From Chitinimonas_A lacunae (GTDB lineage Bacteria > Pseudomonadota > Gammaproteobacteria > Burkholderiales > Chitinimonadaceae), in NCBI RefSeq assembly GCF_042650885.1, contig NZ_JBHSBU010000001.1, forward strand, positions 248,001-312,000: a stretch of DNA of 64,000 nucleotides. The letters run 5' to 3'. Under the pieces are notes generated by a model. The model was not told the origin of the DNA. It saw only the letters and a program-made list of their open reading frames with translations, and did no database searches. Numbering within the stretch: position 1 is the first letter of the stretch; each line of letters opens with the position of its first letter. Of this stretch, positions 25,117 through 33,057 are shown piece after piece. A program made the position numbers and the translations under genes.

Positions 25117-25419
25117 ATGCGAGTGATTGCTGTGTCCACCCTTCGAGCCTTCTGGGAGCGCCATCCCGACGCCGAGCAGCCGCTGAAGGCTTGGTATGAG
25201 GAAGCAACGAATGCGACCTGGACTCAGCCCGCAGACATCAAGGCGCTGTACCGCAGCGCCAGCGTGCTGAAGAACCGTCGCGTGGTCTTCAACATCAAAG
25301 GCAATGATTACCGGCTGATCGTGGCCGTTGCGTACAAGTTGCAGATCGTCTACGTGAAGTTCGTCGGCACCCACAAGGAGTACGACGCAGTGGACGCAGA
25401 AACCGTTGAAATGGCCTGA
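25117..25419 (+). CDS. higB: HigB-family mRNA interferase toxin (100 aa)
   Basis: The protein matches the HigB toxin family: STLRAFWERHPDAEQPLKAW at the start, then VFNIKGNDYRLIVAVAYKLQ and VYVKFVGTHKEYDAVD. These are RelE-fold ribonucleases that cleave mRNA on the ribosome. The length is normal. It precedes its antitoxin by 18 bases, which is the usual higBA order. The start ATG follows a perfect palindrome. Confidence 0.9.
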   Translation: MRVIAVSTLRAFWERHPDAEQPLKAWYEEATNATWTQPADIKALYRSASVLKNRRVVFNIKGNDYRLIVAVAYKLQIVYVKFVGTHKEYDAVDAETVEMA

Positions 25420-25437
25420 CCGGCCACGGAGGAAAAC

Positions 25438-25809
25438 ATGGACATCCGCCCTATCCACACCGAAACAGACTACAAGGCCACGCTTAAAGAGATTTCGGCC
25501 TTGATGGAGTCCGACCCTGATCTGGGCACGCCGGAGGGGGATCGCCTGGATATCCTCGCCACGCTGGTGCAAGCCTACGAGGCCAAGCACGTGCCCATCA
25601 CTGCGCCTGATCCAGTAGAAGCCATCAAATTCCGGATGGATCAAAGCGGTCTGTCCGTTAAAGATCTCGAGCCGATGATTGGCAAAAGCAACCGCGTCTA
25701 CGAAGTCCTGAGCCGCAAGCGCCCGTTGACGCTGGCCATGATCCGCAGGCTGCACAAGAGCCTGGGCATCCCGGCCGACGTGCTGATTGCGGAGACGGCC
25801 GCAGGGTAA
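25438..25809 (+). CDS. higA: HigA-type antitoxin with XRE helix-turn-helix (123 aa)
   Basis: The N-terminal part (residues 1-60) is the toxin-contact region of this group. The C-terminal part is an XRE-type helix-turn-helix (SGLSVKDLEPMIGKSNRVYE and LTLAMIRRLHKSLGIP). The start has GGAGGAAAAC upstream. It neutralises HigB and should repress the operon through the palindrome at 25087-25105. The pair may stabilise the island at 24.9-62.7 kb. Confidence 0.9.
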   Translation: MDIRPIHTETDYKATLKEISALMESDPDLGTPEGDRLDILATLVQAYEAKHVPITAPDPVEAIKFRMDQSGLSVKDLEPMIGKSNRVYEVLSRKRPLTLAMIRRLHKSLGIPADVLIAETAAG

Positions 25810-25879
25810 TCATCGAACACTGAGCTTGGCTTCTACAAGGAACAGCGTTGTCATGGGGGCATCAGTCTTGGAGAAGAAG

Positions 25880-26443
25880 ATGCATTACCCCGTGATGACC
25901 GAAAGGCAGCTTGCCGCCCGCTGGAAGATCAGCCTGAAAACCTTGCGACGCTGGCGTTCTGACAACGAAGGGCCCACCTGGCACAAATTGTTCCAGTATG
26001 TCCGTTACCACGAAGCCGACATCCTCGGCTTCGAGCGACAGAGCGCGCAGCACTGGTCAGCGATTCTTGGTGACGGTGAACGCGTGCCCAAAGTCGTGAC
26101 TCGGCCGCAGGAACAGCCTGAAACGGAAGAAGATGCCGGGGCGTTCTACGTCACGGCCCAGGATGTGATTGAGGCGACCGGACTGCCCAAACACTGGTTC
26201 ACAACCCCGGAATACCGTGCCAGGAAGCAGGTTCCACATCTGGCCTTGGTTGGCAGCATCCGCTTCTCGCTGCAAGCCCTCTGGGAATGGGAGCAAAACC
26301 ACAGCACTGTCGGTCGGTCGCCGGAGCCCAAAGCACCCCGACAACCAGATACGGAGCCAGAGCCTGCACCGCCATCGCGCGTGCCACTATGGCATGAACT
26401 CGCCCGGGAACTGGACAGAGAACAGTTCGATTCCACTTCGTAG
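25880..26443 (+). CDS. Double helix-turn-helix (excisionase/AlpA-like) protein (187 aa)
   Basis: Two MerR/excisionase-like domains are present. The first (residues about 6-50) contains ERQLAARWKISLKTLRRWR and resembles the HTH protein at 55077-55373 (ELAARWGLSVKTLRRWRQ). The second (about 92-140) contains VIEATGLPKHWFTTPEYRAR and resembles the one at 50887-51138 (LRLPYYWFADPAMRSKYRIP). A proline-rich tail follows. I chose ATG 25880 because of GAGAAGAAG just upstream. It may control integration/excision or phage gene expression. The relation to two separate genes of the prophage suggests fusion or a common ancestor. Confidence 0.7.
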   Translation: MHYPVMTERQLAARWKISLKTLRRWRSDNEGPTWHKLFQYVRYHEADILGFERQSAQHWSAILGDGERVPKVVTRPQEQPETEEDAGAFYVTAQDVIEATGLPKHWFTTPEYRARKQVPHLALVGSIRFSLQALWEWEQNHSTVGRSPEPKAPRQPDTEPEPAPPSRVPLWHELARELDREQFDSTS

Positions 26444-26507
26444 TCCGAACAAATGTCCCCGGTTTTGGCCCAAAGTCCACCGTTTCGGCCATTTGTCCCT
26501 TGAAGGT

Positions 26508-26534
26508 GGAACACGGAACCGAACCCGCGTCCGC
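26508..26534 (-). repeat. Second copy of the tRNA-3'-like repeat
   Basis: It is 25/27 identical to 24956-24982 and in the same orientation. It also shares the 13 bases GAACCCGCGTCCG with the ssrA 3' end. It closes the 1.55 kb segment carrying HigBA and the double-HTH gene. Confidence 0.5.
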
Positions 26535-26785
26535 AATCCGAGGTAGATGGTAACGCCTTGGCCTTGAGGGCGTGGATTGGATGGTTCGGCCTTTTTCATC
26601 TTGCCGGAGCGCCTTCCAAGAGTTCATGGCACGCCTGTCAGGCGGCTAGTTGCGGGCACTCCGGTACAGCCTGACCTTCACGCCTGCAGGCAGACCGATT
26701 ACCAAGTCCAGCCCTTGGCAGCAGGAGCCCTCTGCAAGATTAGCTACCCACCTTGACTATCTCTAAAACTTCCGCCGTCATGCGT

Positions 26786-26813
26786 AGAAGTGCGTACCAA
26801 TGCGCACTTCTAT
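26786..26813. promoter_or_regulatory. Inverted-repeat operator of the restriction-modification operon
   Basis: TAGAAGTGCG (26786-26795) and CGCACTTCTA (26804-26813) form a perfect 10-base inverted repeat with an 8-base spacer. It directly abuts a -35-like TAGACA. The ribbon-helix-helix protein encoded next is the obvious candidate to bind it. Confidence 0.75.
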
Positions 26814-26841
26814 AGACAACTGACTAACAGTGCGATATGAT
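26814..26841 (+). promoter_or_regulatory. Sigma70-like promoter of the restriction-modification operon
   Basis: TAGACA (26814-26819) and TATGAT (26836-26841) are separated by 16 bases. Transcription would start at about 26847-26849, on the first codon (TTG at 26847), so the first gene may be read from a leaderless message. Confidence 0.55.
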
Positions 26842-26846
26842 GCATC

Positions 26847-27068
26847 TTGGTCAAAATTCGAGCTGCGAGAACCTCCTTGGACTCCAAACTGAAAAAAGTC
26901 ACTGTGCTCTTAGATGAGCAGGAGTTCCGGCGTTTCGAGAGTTACTGCGAAGAGCGCGGATTTAAGAAGAGCACACTCGCTGCTCGATTGATCCGGGAGC
27001 ATCTCGACCGAGAAGCATTCAACACTCAACAGCAGTTGCCTTTGCTTTCGTCATCAAGACAGGAGTAA
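26847..27068 (+). CDS. Ribbon-helix-helix regulator of the restriction-modification operon (about 73 aa)
   Basis: The core KKVTVLLDEQEFRRFESYCEERGFKKSTLAARLIREHL is a CopG/Arc-like ribbon-helix-helix. The only upstream starts are non-ATG: TTG at 26847 is the earliest because a TGA lies at 26838-26840, and TTG 26877 is an alternative. It ends four bases before the first methyltransferase. By position it acts as a controller protein that delays or balances restriction against methylation. This is inferred from place and family. Confidence 0.72.
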   Translation: MVKIRAARTSLDSKLKKVTVLLDEQEFRRFESYCEERGFKKSTLAARLIREHLDREAFNTQQQLPLLSSSRQE

Positions 27069-27072
27069 GCAG

Positions 27073-28467
27073 ATGGAACAACTGGCCGAACAAACGCGGA
27101 AGAAAAAATTGAAGGAGCGGACTTGGACCCACGAGGTCTCAGGCCTCTTGGCTGACATTCACCCCCCCCTAATAGAGGGAGGGAGGGTAGGCGACGCTCG
27201 CACCCAAGCCCGTCTGGCAGGAAAGGCCGTGGCTACCAAGATAAGTGAATACTGGCGTAAGGCGCGATCAGAAGCTCCAGGCCCGATCATGCTGCTGGAT
27301 ATGTTCAGTGGCTGTGGCGGCATGTCAACAGGATTTCGCGCGGCCAACGCCTTAGGGCCTATTTTCGACATTAGAGGCGCTGTTGATATCGACCCGGTAG
27401 CGAATCAGAGCTATGCGACTAACCACGGAGTGGAACCTCTGTGCGAGGATCTAGCTGCCTTGGCTCGCTCACCCAAGAAGTTAAACGACTTCCTGGCCAG
27501 AACAGGATTTGGTTCGGCTCAGGCCAACGTCCTTATCGGATGCGCCCCGTGCCAAGGTTTTTCTTCTCATAGAAACGATGAAGGTGAGAGCGACACCAGG
27601 AACTCACTCTTCGTCGATTTCGCACGCATCGCTTCAAAGATCGGCCCCGATGCTATCGTGGTTGAGAATGTTCCGGAGTTGTTGACTGAACGCTATTGGC
27701 CTTACGTCGCAAAAGCGCGGCAAATATTGGAGAAGGCCGGCTACTACGTTCATGTGAATGTCCATAATATGGCCGAATTTGGGGTGCCGCAGGAGAGATT
27801 CAGAGCGCTTATGCTGGCCATGAAACGCCCCTTTGAAGCGCCCCGAGGCTTCCTGTCTCGAACTGAATTCCTGACTGTTCGAAATGCCATCAGTGATTTG
27901 CCACCGGTCGGCGCGGGCCAGAAAATTCCAAGCGATGCAATGCATTTCAGTGCGGGGCACAAACAGTCCACCATCGAGACAATACGGGCAGTACCGAAGG
28001 ACGGCGGGAACCGCCCAGACCATGTCGGCCCGGCGTGCCTCCAGCGTGCCAAGCAAAAAAGCGGGAAGGCCGCTTACGAGGACGTCTATGGCCGCCTAGC
28101 TTGGGATAAGCCGGCCATCACAATTACTGCGTATGCCAGGAACCCTGCGAGTGGTCGCTTTGTGCATCCAGAGCAGGACCGTGGCTTGACTGTGCGGGAG
28201 GCTGCATTGCTACAGAGCTTCCCACGCGACTATGTAATCGGTGGAGGTCTTGATGAGCGATTCCGGCAAATCGGAAACGCTGTGCCTCCCGCATTCTCTG
28301 CGTTTTTGGCGATGCACATTGTGGGTGAGCTCATTGGGCAGCCCTTGTCACCGGAAAAGTTCGATAAAGGAATCGTCGCGCCAGTAGGGGCGTCTTTTTC
28401 GCGCATGATCCCATCTCTCAAGAACAAGAAGAAAAAGGAAAGCGAGAGTGATGCAATTTGTGCCTGA
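27073..28467 (+). CDS. DNA (cytosine-5) methyltransferase 1 of a BsuMI/LlaJI-type system (464 aa)
   Basis: All core C5 motifs are visible: motif I MFSGCGGMSTGFRA (about residue 77), motif IV GCAPCQGFSSH (about 156) with the catalytic cysteine, motif VI VVENVPEL, motif VIII GVPQERFRA and motif X RQIGNAVPPAF. About 65 residues precede motif I. The target-recognition region between VIII and IX is unlike that of the second methyltransferase, so each probably modifies one strand of an asymmetric site or a different site. It starts four bases after the regulator and overlaps the next gene by 17 bases. Confidence 0.93.
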   Translation: MEQLAEQTRKKKLKERTWTHEVSGLLADIHPPLIEGGRVGDARTQARLAGKAVATKISEYWRKARSEAPGPIMLLDMFSGCGGMSTGFRAANALGPIFDIRGAVDIDPVANQSYATNHGVEPLCEDLAALARSPKKLNDFLARTGFGSAQANVLIGCAPCQGFSSHRNDEGESDTRNSLFVDFARIASKIGPDAIVVENVPELLTERYWPYVAKARQILEKAGYYVHVNVHNMAEFGVPQERFRALMLAMKRPFEAPRGFLSRTEFLTVRNAISDLPPVGAGQKIPSDAMHFSAGHKQSTIETIRAVPKDGGNRPDHVGPACLQRAKQKSGKAAYEDVYGRLAWDKPAITITAYARNPASGRFVHPEQDRGLTVREAALLQSFPRDYVIGGGLDERFRQIGNAVPPAFSAFLAMHIVGELIGQPLSPEKFDKGIVAPVGASFSRMIPSLKNKKKKESESDAICA

Positions 28468-29629
28468 ATTGATACAGCGCGACAGTGTTGACGCGGATGG
28501 CCCCTCTACGGCCGGGGCACTCGCTCATGAACACATTGCAAATGGAAAACCTACGGCGATAGATTTGTTTTCAGGGGCTGGGGGATTCTCGCTAGGCCTT
28601 GTATCCGCTGGCTTTGAAGTTCTCGGTGCATTCGATAGCTGGGATGTCGCCGTCAATACATACGCGACAAATTTTGATCACCCCGTGGTCCAATGCGACC
28701 TGTCGAAAGTCACGGGGCAGGAGCTGCTTGATCGGGTTGGTTCGACCGTAGACTCTATTGATGTCTTGGTTGGCGGACCTCCATGCCAGGGCTTCTCGGT
28801 ACAACGAATTGGTTCCGACCACGACGTTCGCAACCACTTAGTCCTTGAGTTCGGCCGGCTCGTTGCCGAACTCAAGCCGCGGTTGTTCCTTATGGAGAAT
28901 GTCCCGGGTTTGCTCGGTAAACGAGGTAAGGAGCTGGTGGCTGAGTTCACGTCACGTCTTGAAATTTCCGGCTACCGGGTAACGAGCACAATCATTAATG
29001 CTGCGGACTACGGGGTCCCCCAACTTAGAAAACGGGTTGTTTTCGCCGGCTGGAAGATAGGGCAGCCGCCTTTCGTGTTTCCCACACCATTCATAGATCC
29101 AAAGGCGTACCGGACAGTTGCTGATGCGCTCAAAGGGTTGCCTTCGCCCCCCAAGGACTTGACTCCGCTTCCCGGGGATGCACTTCACCGCCGGACCCGC
29201 CTGTCCCCGTTGAATCAGAAACGCATCGAATTGATTCCGCCGGGGGGCGGCATGCAAGACCTCCCGGACGATCTCAAGGTTGACTGCCACAAGATTGGAG
29301 CGGACAAAATTGGCCACCGCTACGTCTATGGAAGACTCGCGCCTGATCGCCCGTCTGCAACAATTACGGCGCGTTTCGACAGCTTTACTAGGGGCAAATT
29401 TGGCCATCCGATTGAGGCGCGAAATATCACGCTCCGTGAAGGTGCGCGTCTCCAAAGCTTCCCTGATACCTTCAAGCTCATCGGTACGCAGGAGGAGATC
29501 GCAGCACAGATCGGAAATGCCGTGCCGCCCCTTGTGGCTGAAACGCTGGCCCAGGCAGCAGTGCGCTACCTTACCGGCAATTCGCGAGCCGACGCTTCCG
29601 CACTCGATCAACTACATCTCTTCGCTTGA
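28451..29629 (+). CDS. DNA (cytosine-5) methyltransferase 2 (392 aa)
   Basis: Motif I is DLFSGAGGFSLGLVSAGF, motif IV GGPPCQGFSVQR (about residue 108), motif VI MENVPGLLG, motif VIII GVPQLRKRVVF and motif X QIGNAVPPLVAETL. The length is normal for single-domain C5 enzymes. A GTG three bases upstream is an equally possible start. Two adjacent, clearly different C5 methyltransferases ahead of McrB/McrC-like genes are the hallmark of BsuMI and LlaJI systems. Confidence 0.93.
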   Translation: MQFVPELIQRDSVDADGPSTAGALAHEHIANGKPTAIDLFSGAGGFSLGLVSAGFEVLGAFDSWDVAVNTYATNFDHPVVQCDLSKVTGQELLDRVGSTVDSIDVLVGGPPCQGFSVQRIGSDHDVRNHLVLEFGRLVAELKPRLFLMENVPGLLGKRGKELVAEFTSRLEISGYRVTSTIINAADYGVPQLRKRVVFAGWKIGQPPFVFPTPFIDPKAYRTVADALKGLPSPPKDLTPLPGDALHRRTRLSPLNQKRIELIPPGGGMQDLPDDLKVDCHKIGADKIGHRYVYGRLAPDRPSATITARFDSFTRGKFGHPIEARNITLREGARLQSFPDTFKLIGTQEEIAAQIGNAVPPLVAETLAQAAVRYLTGNSRADASALDQLHLFA

Positions 29630-29638
29630 AGGTGGTCA

Positions 29639-30469
29639 ATGCCCGAGACGACATGGACCGGTTCTCTTCATCAAACGTTTCGCTTGGTCGGCGCGCAGTC
29701 GCGGACACTCGTGCCATTTCTTGAATCAGACGGCCTGACGCAAGAGCAAGTTTTGGATCGGCTTCCATACGACGAAGCCAGAGCTCAAGCGCGCGGCGGC
29801 GGCAATGGACGACCCGATCCAAAGCGATACAGAGATGCAAAGCAGGTGTACCAGACTGTCGGGCTTCTGTTCGAGCGCGAGGACGGTCGACTGAAGGTTA
29901 CAGATCTTGGGCGAGCAACCTTGAGATGGACTCGCTTCATCAATGACAAGAACTCAGTCATTCTTGCAAAGCATGCAGCATATGCTCTCTCGGCATGCCA
30001 ATTGCGAAATCCGTCTGGGGCTGGCCGTAAGTATGGCGATGACATGCTTGTGTTCCCTTTTCAGTTTATCTGGAAGGCGATGCTGGCCCTTGACGGGAAA
30101 ATCAGCTCCGATGAGCTCAATCGCGCTTTATTTAGAGTCCAAAACGAAGACGATCTACAAGATGCGATATCGAGAATTTCGGAAACACGGCGATCCGGCC
30201 AGCTAGCAGACCTCGGTGATGAGGTCATAACTGGCGAGAAGAAGAACGACAGAATCATTCCTTGGATTTCCCTTGCTTCCTTCGGGTGGACCCTCTTCCC
30301 AGACAAGCGTGGGGGCGAAGACGGGACCTATTACAGGCTGCCGCGCCCGACGATGGGCATTGTGCGTGAAGCCGCTCAGATTCGGCACAAACACCGAAAT
30401 TTTGCTTCTGTAGAGAGCTACATCGAATACGTGTCGCGCTCTGCCTGCTTACCAGAGGATCTTCGATGA
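29639..30469 (+). CDS. Putative restriction component, YdiR position (276 aa)
   Basis: I do not recognise a domain in this soluble protein. Its place, between two C5 methyltransferases and an McrB-like/McrC-like pair, is that of YdiR in the Bacillus subtilis BsuMI operon (ydiO-ydiP-ydiR-ydiS-ydjA). The middle (LERALFR-type helices, ISRISETRRSGQLADLG) looks helical, and possible nuclease residues cannot be assigned. It overlaps the AAA gene by 4 bases (ATGA), so both proteins are probably made in stoichiometric amounts. It may be a specificity subunit. Confidence 0.6.
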   Translation: MPETTWTGSLHQTFRLVGAQSRTLVPFLESDGLTQEQVLDRLPYDEARAQARGGGNGRPDPKRYRDAKQVYQTVGLLFEREDGRLKVTDLGRATLRWTRFINDKNSVILAKHAAYALSACQLRNPSGAGRKYGDDMLVFPFQFIWKAMLALDGKISSDELNRALFRVQNEDDLQDAISRISETRRSGQLADLGDEVITGEKKNDRIIPWISLASFGWTLFPDKRGGEDGTYYRLPRPTMGIVREAAQIRHKHRNFASVESYIEYVSRSACLPEDLR

Positions 30470-31311
30470 CGACATACGGCACTGCTACAGAAAACAAGAT
30501 TTCAGAGGTTGTAGCCGCGTGCTCACGTCACGGGTCATCATCGATTGTGGCATTGGCCGGCGTTCCTGGAACTGGCAAATCGTTCGTGGCATCGATTGCG
30601 GCTCAGCGCTTTTCAGACGAGCCGTTGCTCGTGCGTGAGATTCAGTTTCATCAGTCATTCTCATATGAAGAATTTATTGAGGGGTTGAGGATCGACGAAT
30701 CTTCCGGAGTCGCTGTTGTGCCGGGAATATTTCTTGAATGGAATCAGAGAGCTCTGGAGGACCCAGATAATCGGTATGTGCTCTTGATTGAGGAGCTGAC
30801 ACGTGCGAATTTGCCCGCTGTACTCGGCGAATTGATGACCTATCTCGAACACAGGGAACGGCCTTTCTTGACGGTCTACTCCCGGAAGCCTGTTCGAGTA
30901 GCTACCAACCTGACGCTGTTGGCTACGTACAATCCGACTGATAGGTCTGCCATCGAACTTGATGCGGCGCTAATTCGGCGGCTTCGCATTATCCGTTGCC
31001 CACCGGATGTTGGGCAGCTTGGCGAGATGCTGAGCGGGACCGGCCTCCCGGTGCCTGTGGTGGGCAAATTGAGGGGACTGTTTGAAGCGTGCAAAATCAA
31101 ATTTCCGGACCAATATGAACACCTGATGCCTTTCGGGCACGGGATCTTCGCTGGAGTTACTCAGGAGCAACCTGATTTGCATCGCCTTTGGGTCGAACGG
31201 ATCGAGCACCTGCTTCGCCGCCCTCTCGTTGAACCCCATCCGTTCACTGACGTTATCGAAGAGAACTACCCGTGGCGCGATCCGGCATATCAGGTACAGC
31301 CCACGGTCTGA
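30466..31311 (+). CDS. McrB-like AAA+ NTPase of the restriction complex (281 aa)
   Basis: Walker A is GVPGTGKSFVAS (about residues 32-43), Walker B YVLLIEELTRAN (about 104-115), and ATYNPTDRSAIELDAALIRRL matches the McrB sensor-1/arginine region. LTRAN replaces the NRAN-like signature of McrB. There is no N-terminal DNA-binding domain, so recognition of DNA must come from another subunit, as in LlaJI and BsuMI. It probably forms a GTP- or ATP-driven motor that activates the McrC-like nuclease encoded next, with which it overlaps by 40 bases. Confidence 0.87.
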   Translation: MTTYGTATENKISEVVAACSRHGSSSIVALAGVPGTGKSFVASIAAQRFSDEPLLVREIQFHQSFSYEEFIEGLRIDESSGVAVVPGIFLEWNQRALEDPDNRYVLLIEELTRANLPAVLGELMTYLEHRERPFLTVYSRKPVRVATNLTLLATYNPTDRSAIELDAALIRRLRIIRCPPDVGQLGEMLSGTGLPVPVVGKLRGLFEACKIKFPDQYEHLMPFGHGIFAGVTQEQPDLHRLWVERIEHLLRRPLVEPHPFTDVIEENYPWRDPAYQVQPTV

Positions 31312-32591
31312 CGCGCGTCCGCGTCCCGGAACGGGGGTATACAGACATTGACCAGGGTATCTGGTCCGTCCTACAAGCCTCGCAAGACTTCCGGCGCCTT
31401 CATGCCCAAGGAGTGGTAGAGGTCGTCTACCGACCACTTGGGAAAGTGCGCCTCAAGGGCACATGTTATGTAGGGCACGCGATCTGCGATGACGTGCTTC
31501 TCGAGTTTTGCGAGAAGGTCGACGGTGCCCTTAGTGCGCTGTTGGCGTTTGCGTCGCACAACGCTTTCAGGTTGGCTAGAGCGCAAGCAGCAACATCCGA
31601 TTTGGGTGACCTGATAGTGCTGCTTGTCGGCCAGTTTCTCAACACTGTCACAACCTACACATCTTCCGGAAGAAAATTCCAGTACGCCACAAGGAAGTCT
31701 GTTGGATCGTTGGTGGGTGGCAAGTTGGATATCACAAAGTCAATTCAGCTTAGAGCGAGAGGGCTTGGGCACTTATTGGCATTTGAAAAAAACGTCGCCA
31801 CCTTTAGCACACCAATCAATAAAATTGTTCTGGTTGCTCTTTCAGAAGTAGAACGTCTCGCTCGTCTGATTAGACTGCCCGAAGATGCTGTCGCCAAGTC
31901 CCGAAGCTTATCCATGATTTTCGCGGACTGCCGGGATCACGAAATTTTGTATCGGGAACGGTCGTATTTCGCCACCAAGGCGTTGCGGTTAGCAGAATCG
32001 GAACATGACGATTTGGTCAGGGACATGATGTCGCTGGCGAGCGTAATGCTGTCGCATGAGAGCTTCGATTCGGCAACGGGACGGCCCGCAGGATTACCTA
32101 GGACGTGGTTCCTCAACCTGGAGGCCTTGTTCGAAACCGCAGTTCGCAATGTCTTGGATGAAATATGCACGCAGGCAACTGTATTCCGCGGTGGAGCCTC
32201 GCCCCAGGCAATCTTTGACAAAGAACAGAGCGAGTACCGTGCAAACCCGGATATCGTAGTTTCACCTAATTCTGGCGAGACTGCTGTCGGAGATGTCAAG
32301 TACAAGATATTCGATGGTTCTGCCGCCGCTGGCGACGTCTATCAGCTGCTAGCTCATGCAGAGGCATTTGGGGCATCCCGGGCCTTTCTGATTTTCCCCG
32401 GTGAATCATATTTTATGAGAAGTCTTGGCTCATCAAGAGGGGGAATTGACACCGCATTCTTCTCTATTCGGCTGCAATACATCAGAGAGGATTTAGCGAC
32501 GATGGCAGCGCACCTTGGGTTTCACGTACCTGCATTGATCGAGTTCCCAGCAGCCCCTCAAACCGAAAGCGCTGCAAGTGCGACCGCGTAA
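31272..32591 (+). CDS. McrC-like nuclease subunit (439 aa)
   Basis: The C-terminal third contains a PD-(D/E)XK nuclease core: NPDIVVSPNSGETAVGDVKYK has the PD and DVK residues (about residues 325-345), followed by DVYQLLAHAEAFGA, typical of McrC. The N-terminal part matches the McrC region that binds the McrB ring. The GTG start at 31272 gives a 40-base overlap with the AAA gene; no later good start is seen. It cleaves DNA when assembled with the McrB-like motor. Confidence 0.85.
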   Translation: MARSGISGTAHGLTRVRVPERGYTDIDQGIWSVLQASQDFRRLHAQGVVEVVYRPLGKVRLKGTCYVGHAICDDVLLEFCEKVDGALSALLAFASHNAFRLARAQAATSDLGDLIVLLVGQFLNTVTTYTSSGRKFQYATRKSVGSLVGGKLDITKSIQLRARGLGHLLAFEKNVATFSTPINKIVLVALSEVERLARLIRLPEDAVAKSRSLSMIFADCRDHEILYRERSYFATKALRLAESEHDDLVRDMMSLASVMLSHESFDSATGRPAGLPRTWFLNLEALFETAVRNVLDEICTQATVFRGGASPQAIFDKEQSEYRANPDIVVSPNSGETAVGDVKYKIFDGSAAAGDVYQLLAHAEAFGASRAFLIFPGESYFMRSLGSSRGGIDTAFFSIRLQYIREDLATMAAHLGFHVPALIEFPAAPQTESAASATA

Positions 32592-33045
32592 GACGAAAGC
32601 AAGGAAGCTGACGAAATCTGAGCAAATGGCCAGAGTCAGGAGCCAAGGCACGGCTCCGGAGCTAACGCTTCGGCGAGCGCTTTGGCATCAAGGGCTTCGC
32701 TATCGGCTGACACCGAAGCTTCCAGGGACACCAGATTTATGCTTTTTTTCCGAACGAATAGCCATTTTCGTTGACGGCTGCTTCTGGCACGGTTGTCCGC
32801 AACATTATTCAGCACCGGCCCATAACGCCGAGTTCTGGGCTAACAAGGTCGCAAGAAACATCGCGAGGGATAAGCAAGCAGATGCAGTGCTGGAGGCCGA
32901 AGGATGGACAGTTGTCAGGATCTGGGAACACCAGCTGGAATCTGATCTGGCTGGCATTGTGACTCGGATCGAGGCATTGCTAAAGGCCAAGACGCCAAAT
33001 GTGGATCGCTACCACCTTCCCAGCGGCACCGTGAAGAGCAAATAA
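32578..33045 (+). CDS. vsr: Very short patch repair endonuclease (155 aa)
   Basis: Vsr motifs are complete: SEQMARVRSQGTAPELTLRRAL, PGTPDLCFF with the metal-binding aspartate, and IAIFVDGCFWHGCPQHY with zinc-binding residues. Vsr nicks at T:G mismatches that arise by deamination of 5-methylcytosine. Its place at the end of an operon with two C5 methyltransferases is logical, since it limits their mutagenic effect. The GTG start overlaps the McrC-like gene by 14 bases. Confidence 0.93.
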   Translation: MRPRKTKARKLTKSEQMARVRSQGTAPELTLRRALWHQGLRYRLTPKLPGTPDLCFFSERIAIFVDGCFWHGCPQHYSAPAHNAEFWANKVARNIARDKQADAVLEAEGWTVVRIWEHQLESDLAGIVTRIEALLKAKTPNVDRYHLPSGTVKSK

Positions 33046-33057
33046 AGGACATAACGT

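Noticed and set aside
24852..25139. Leftward frame over the terminator and tRNA-like repeat
   Set aside because: It runs through a strong terminator and the HigBA operator; not compatible with a gene.
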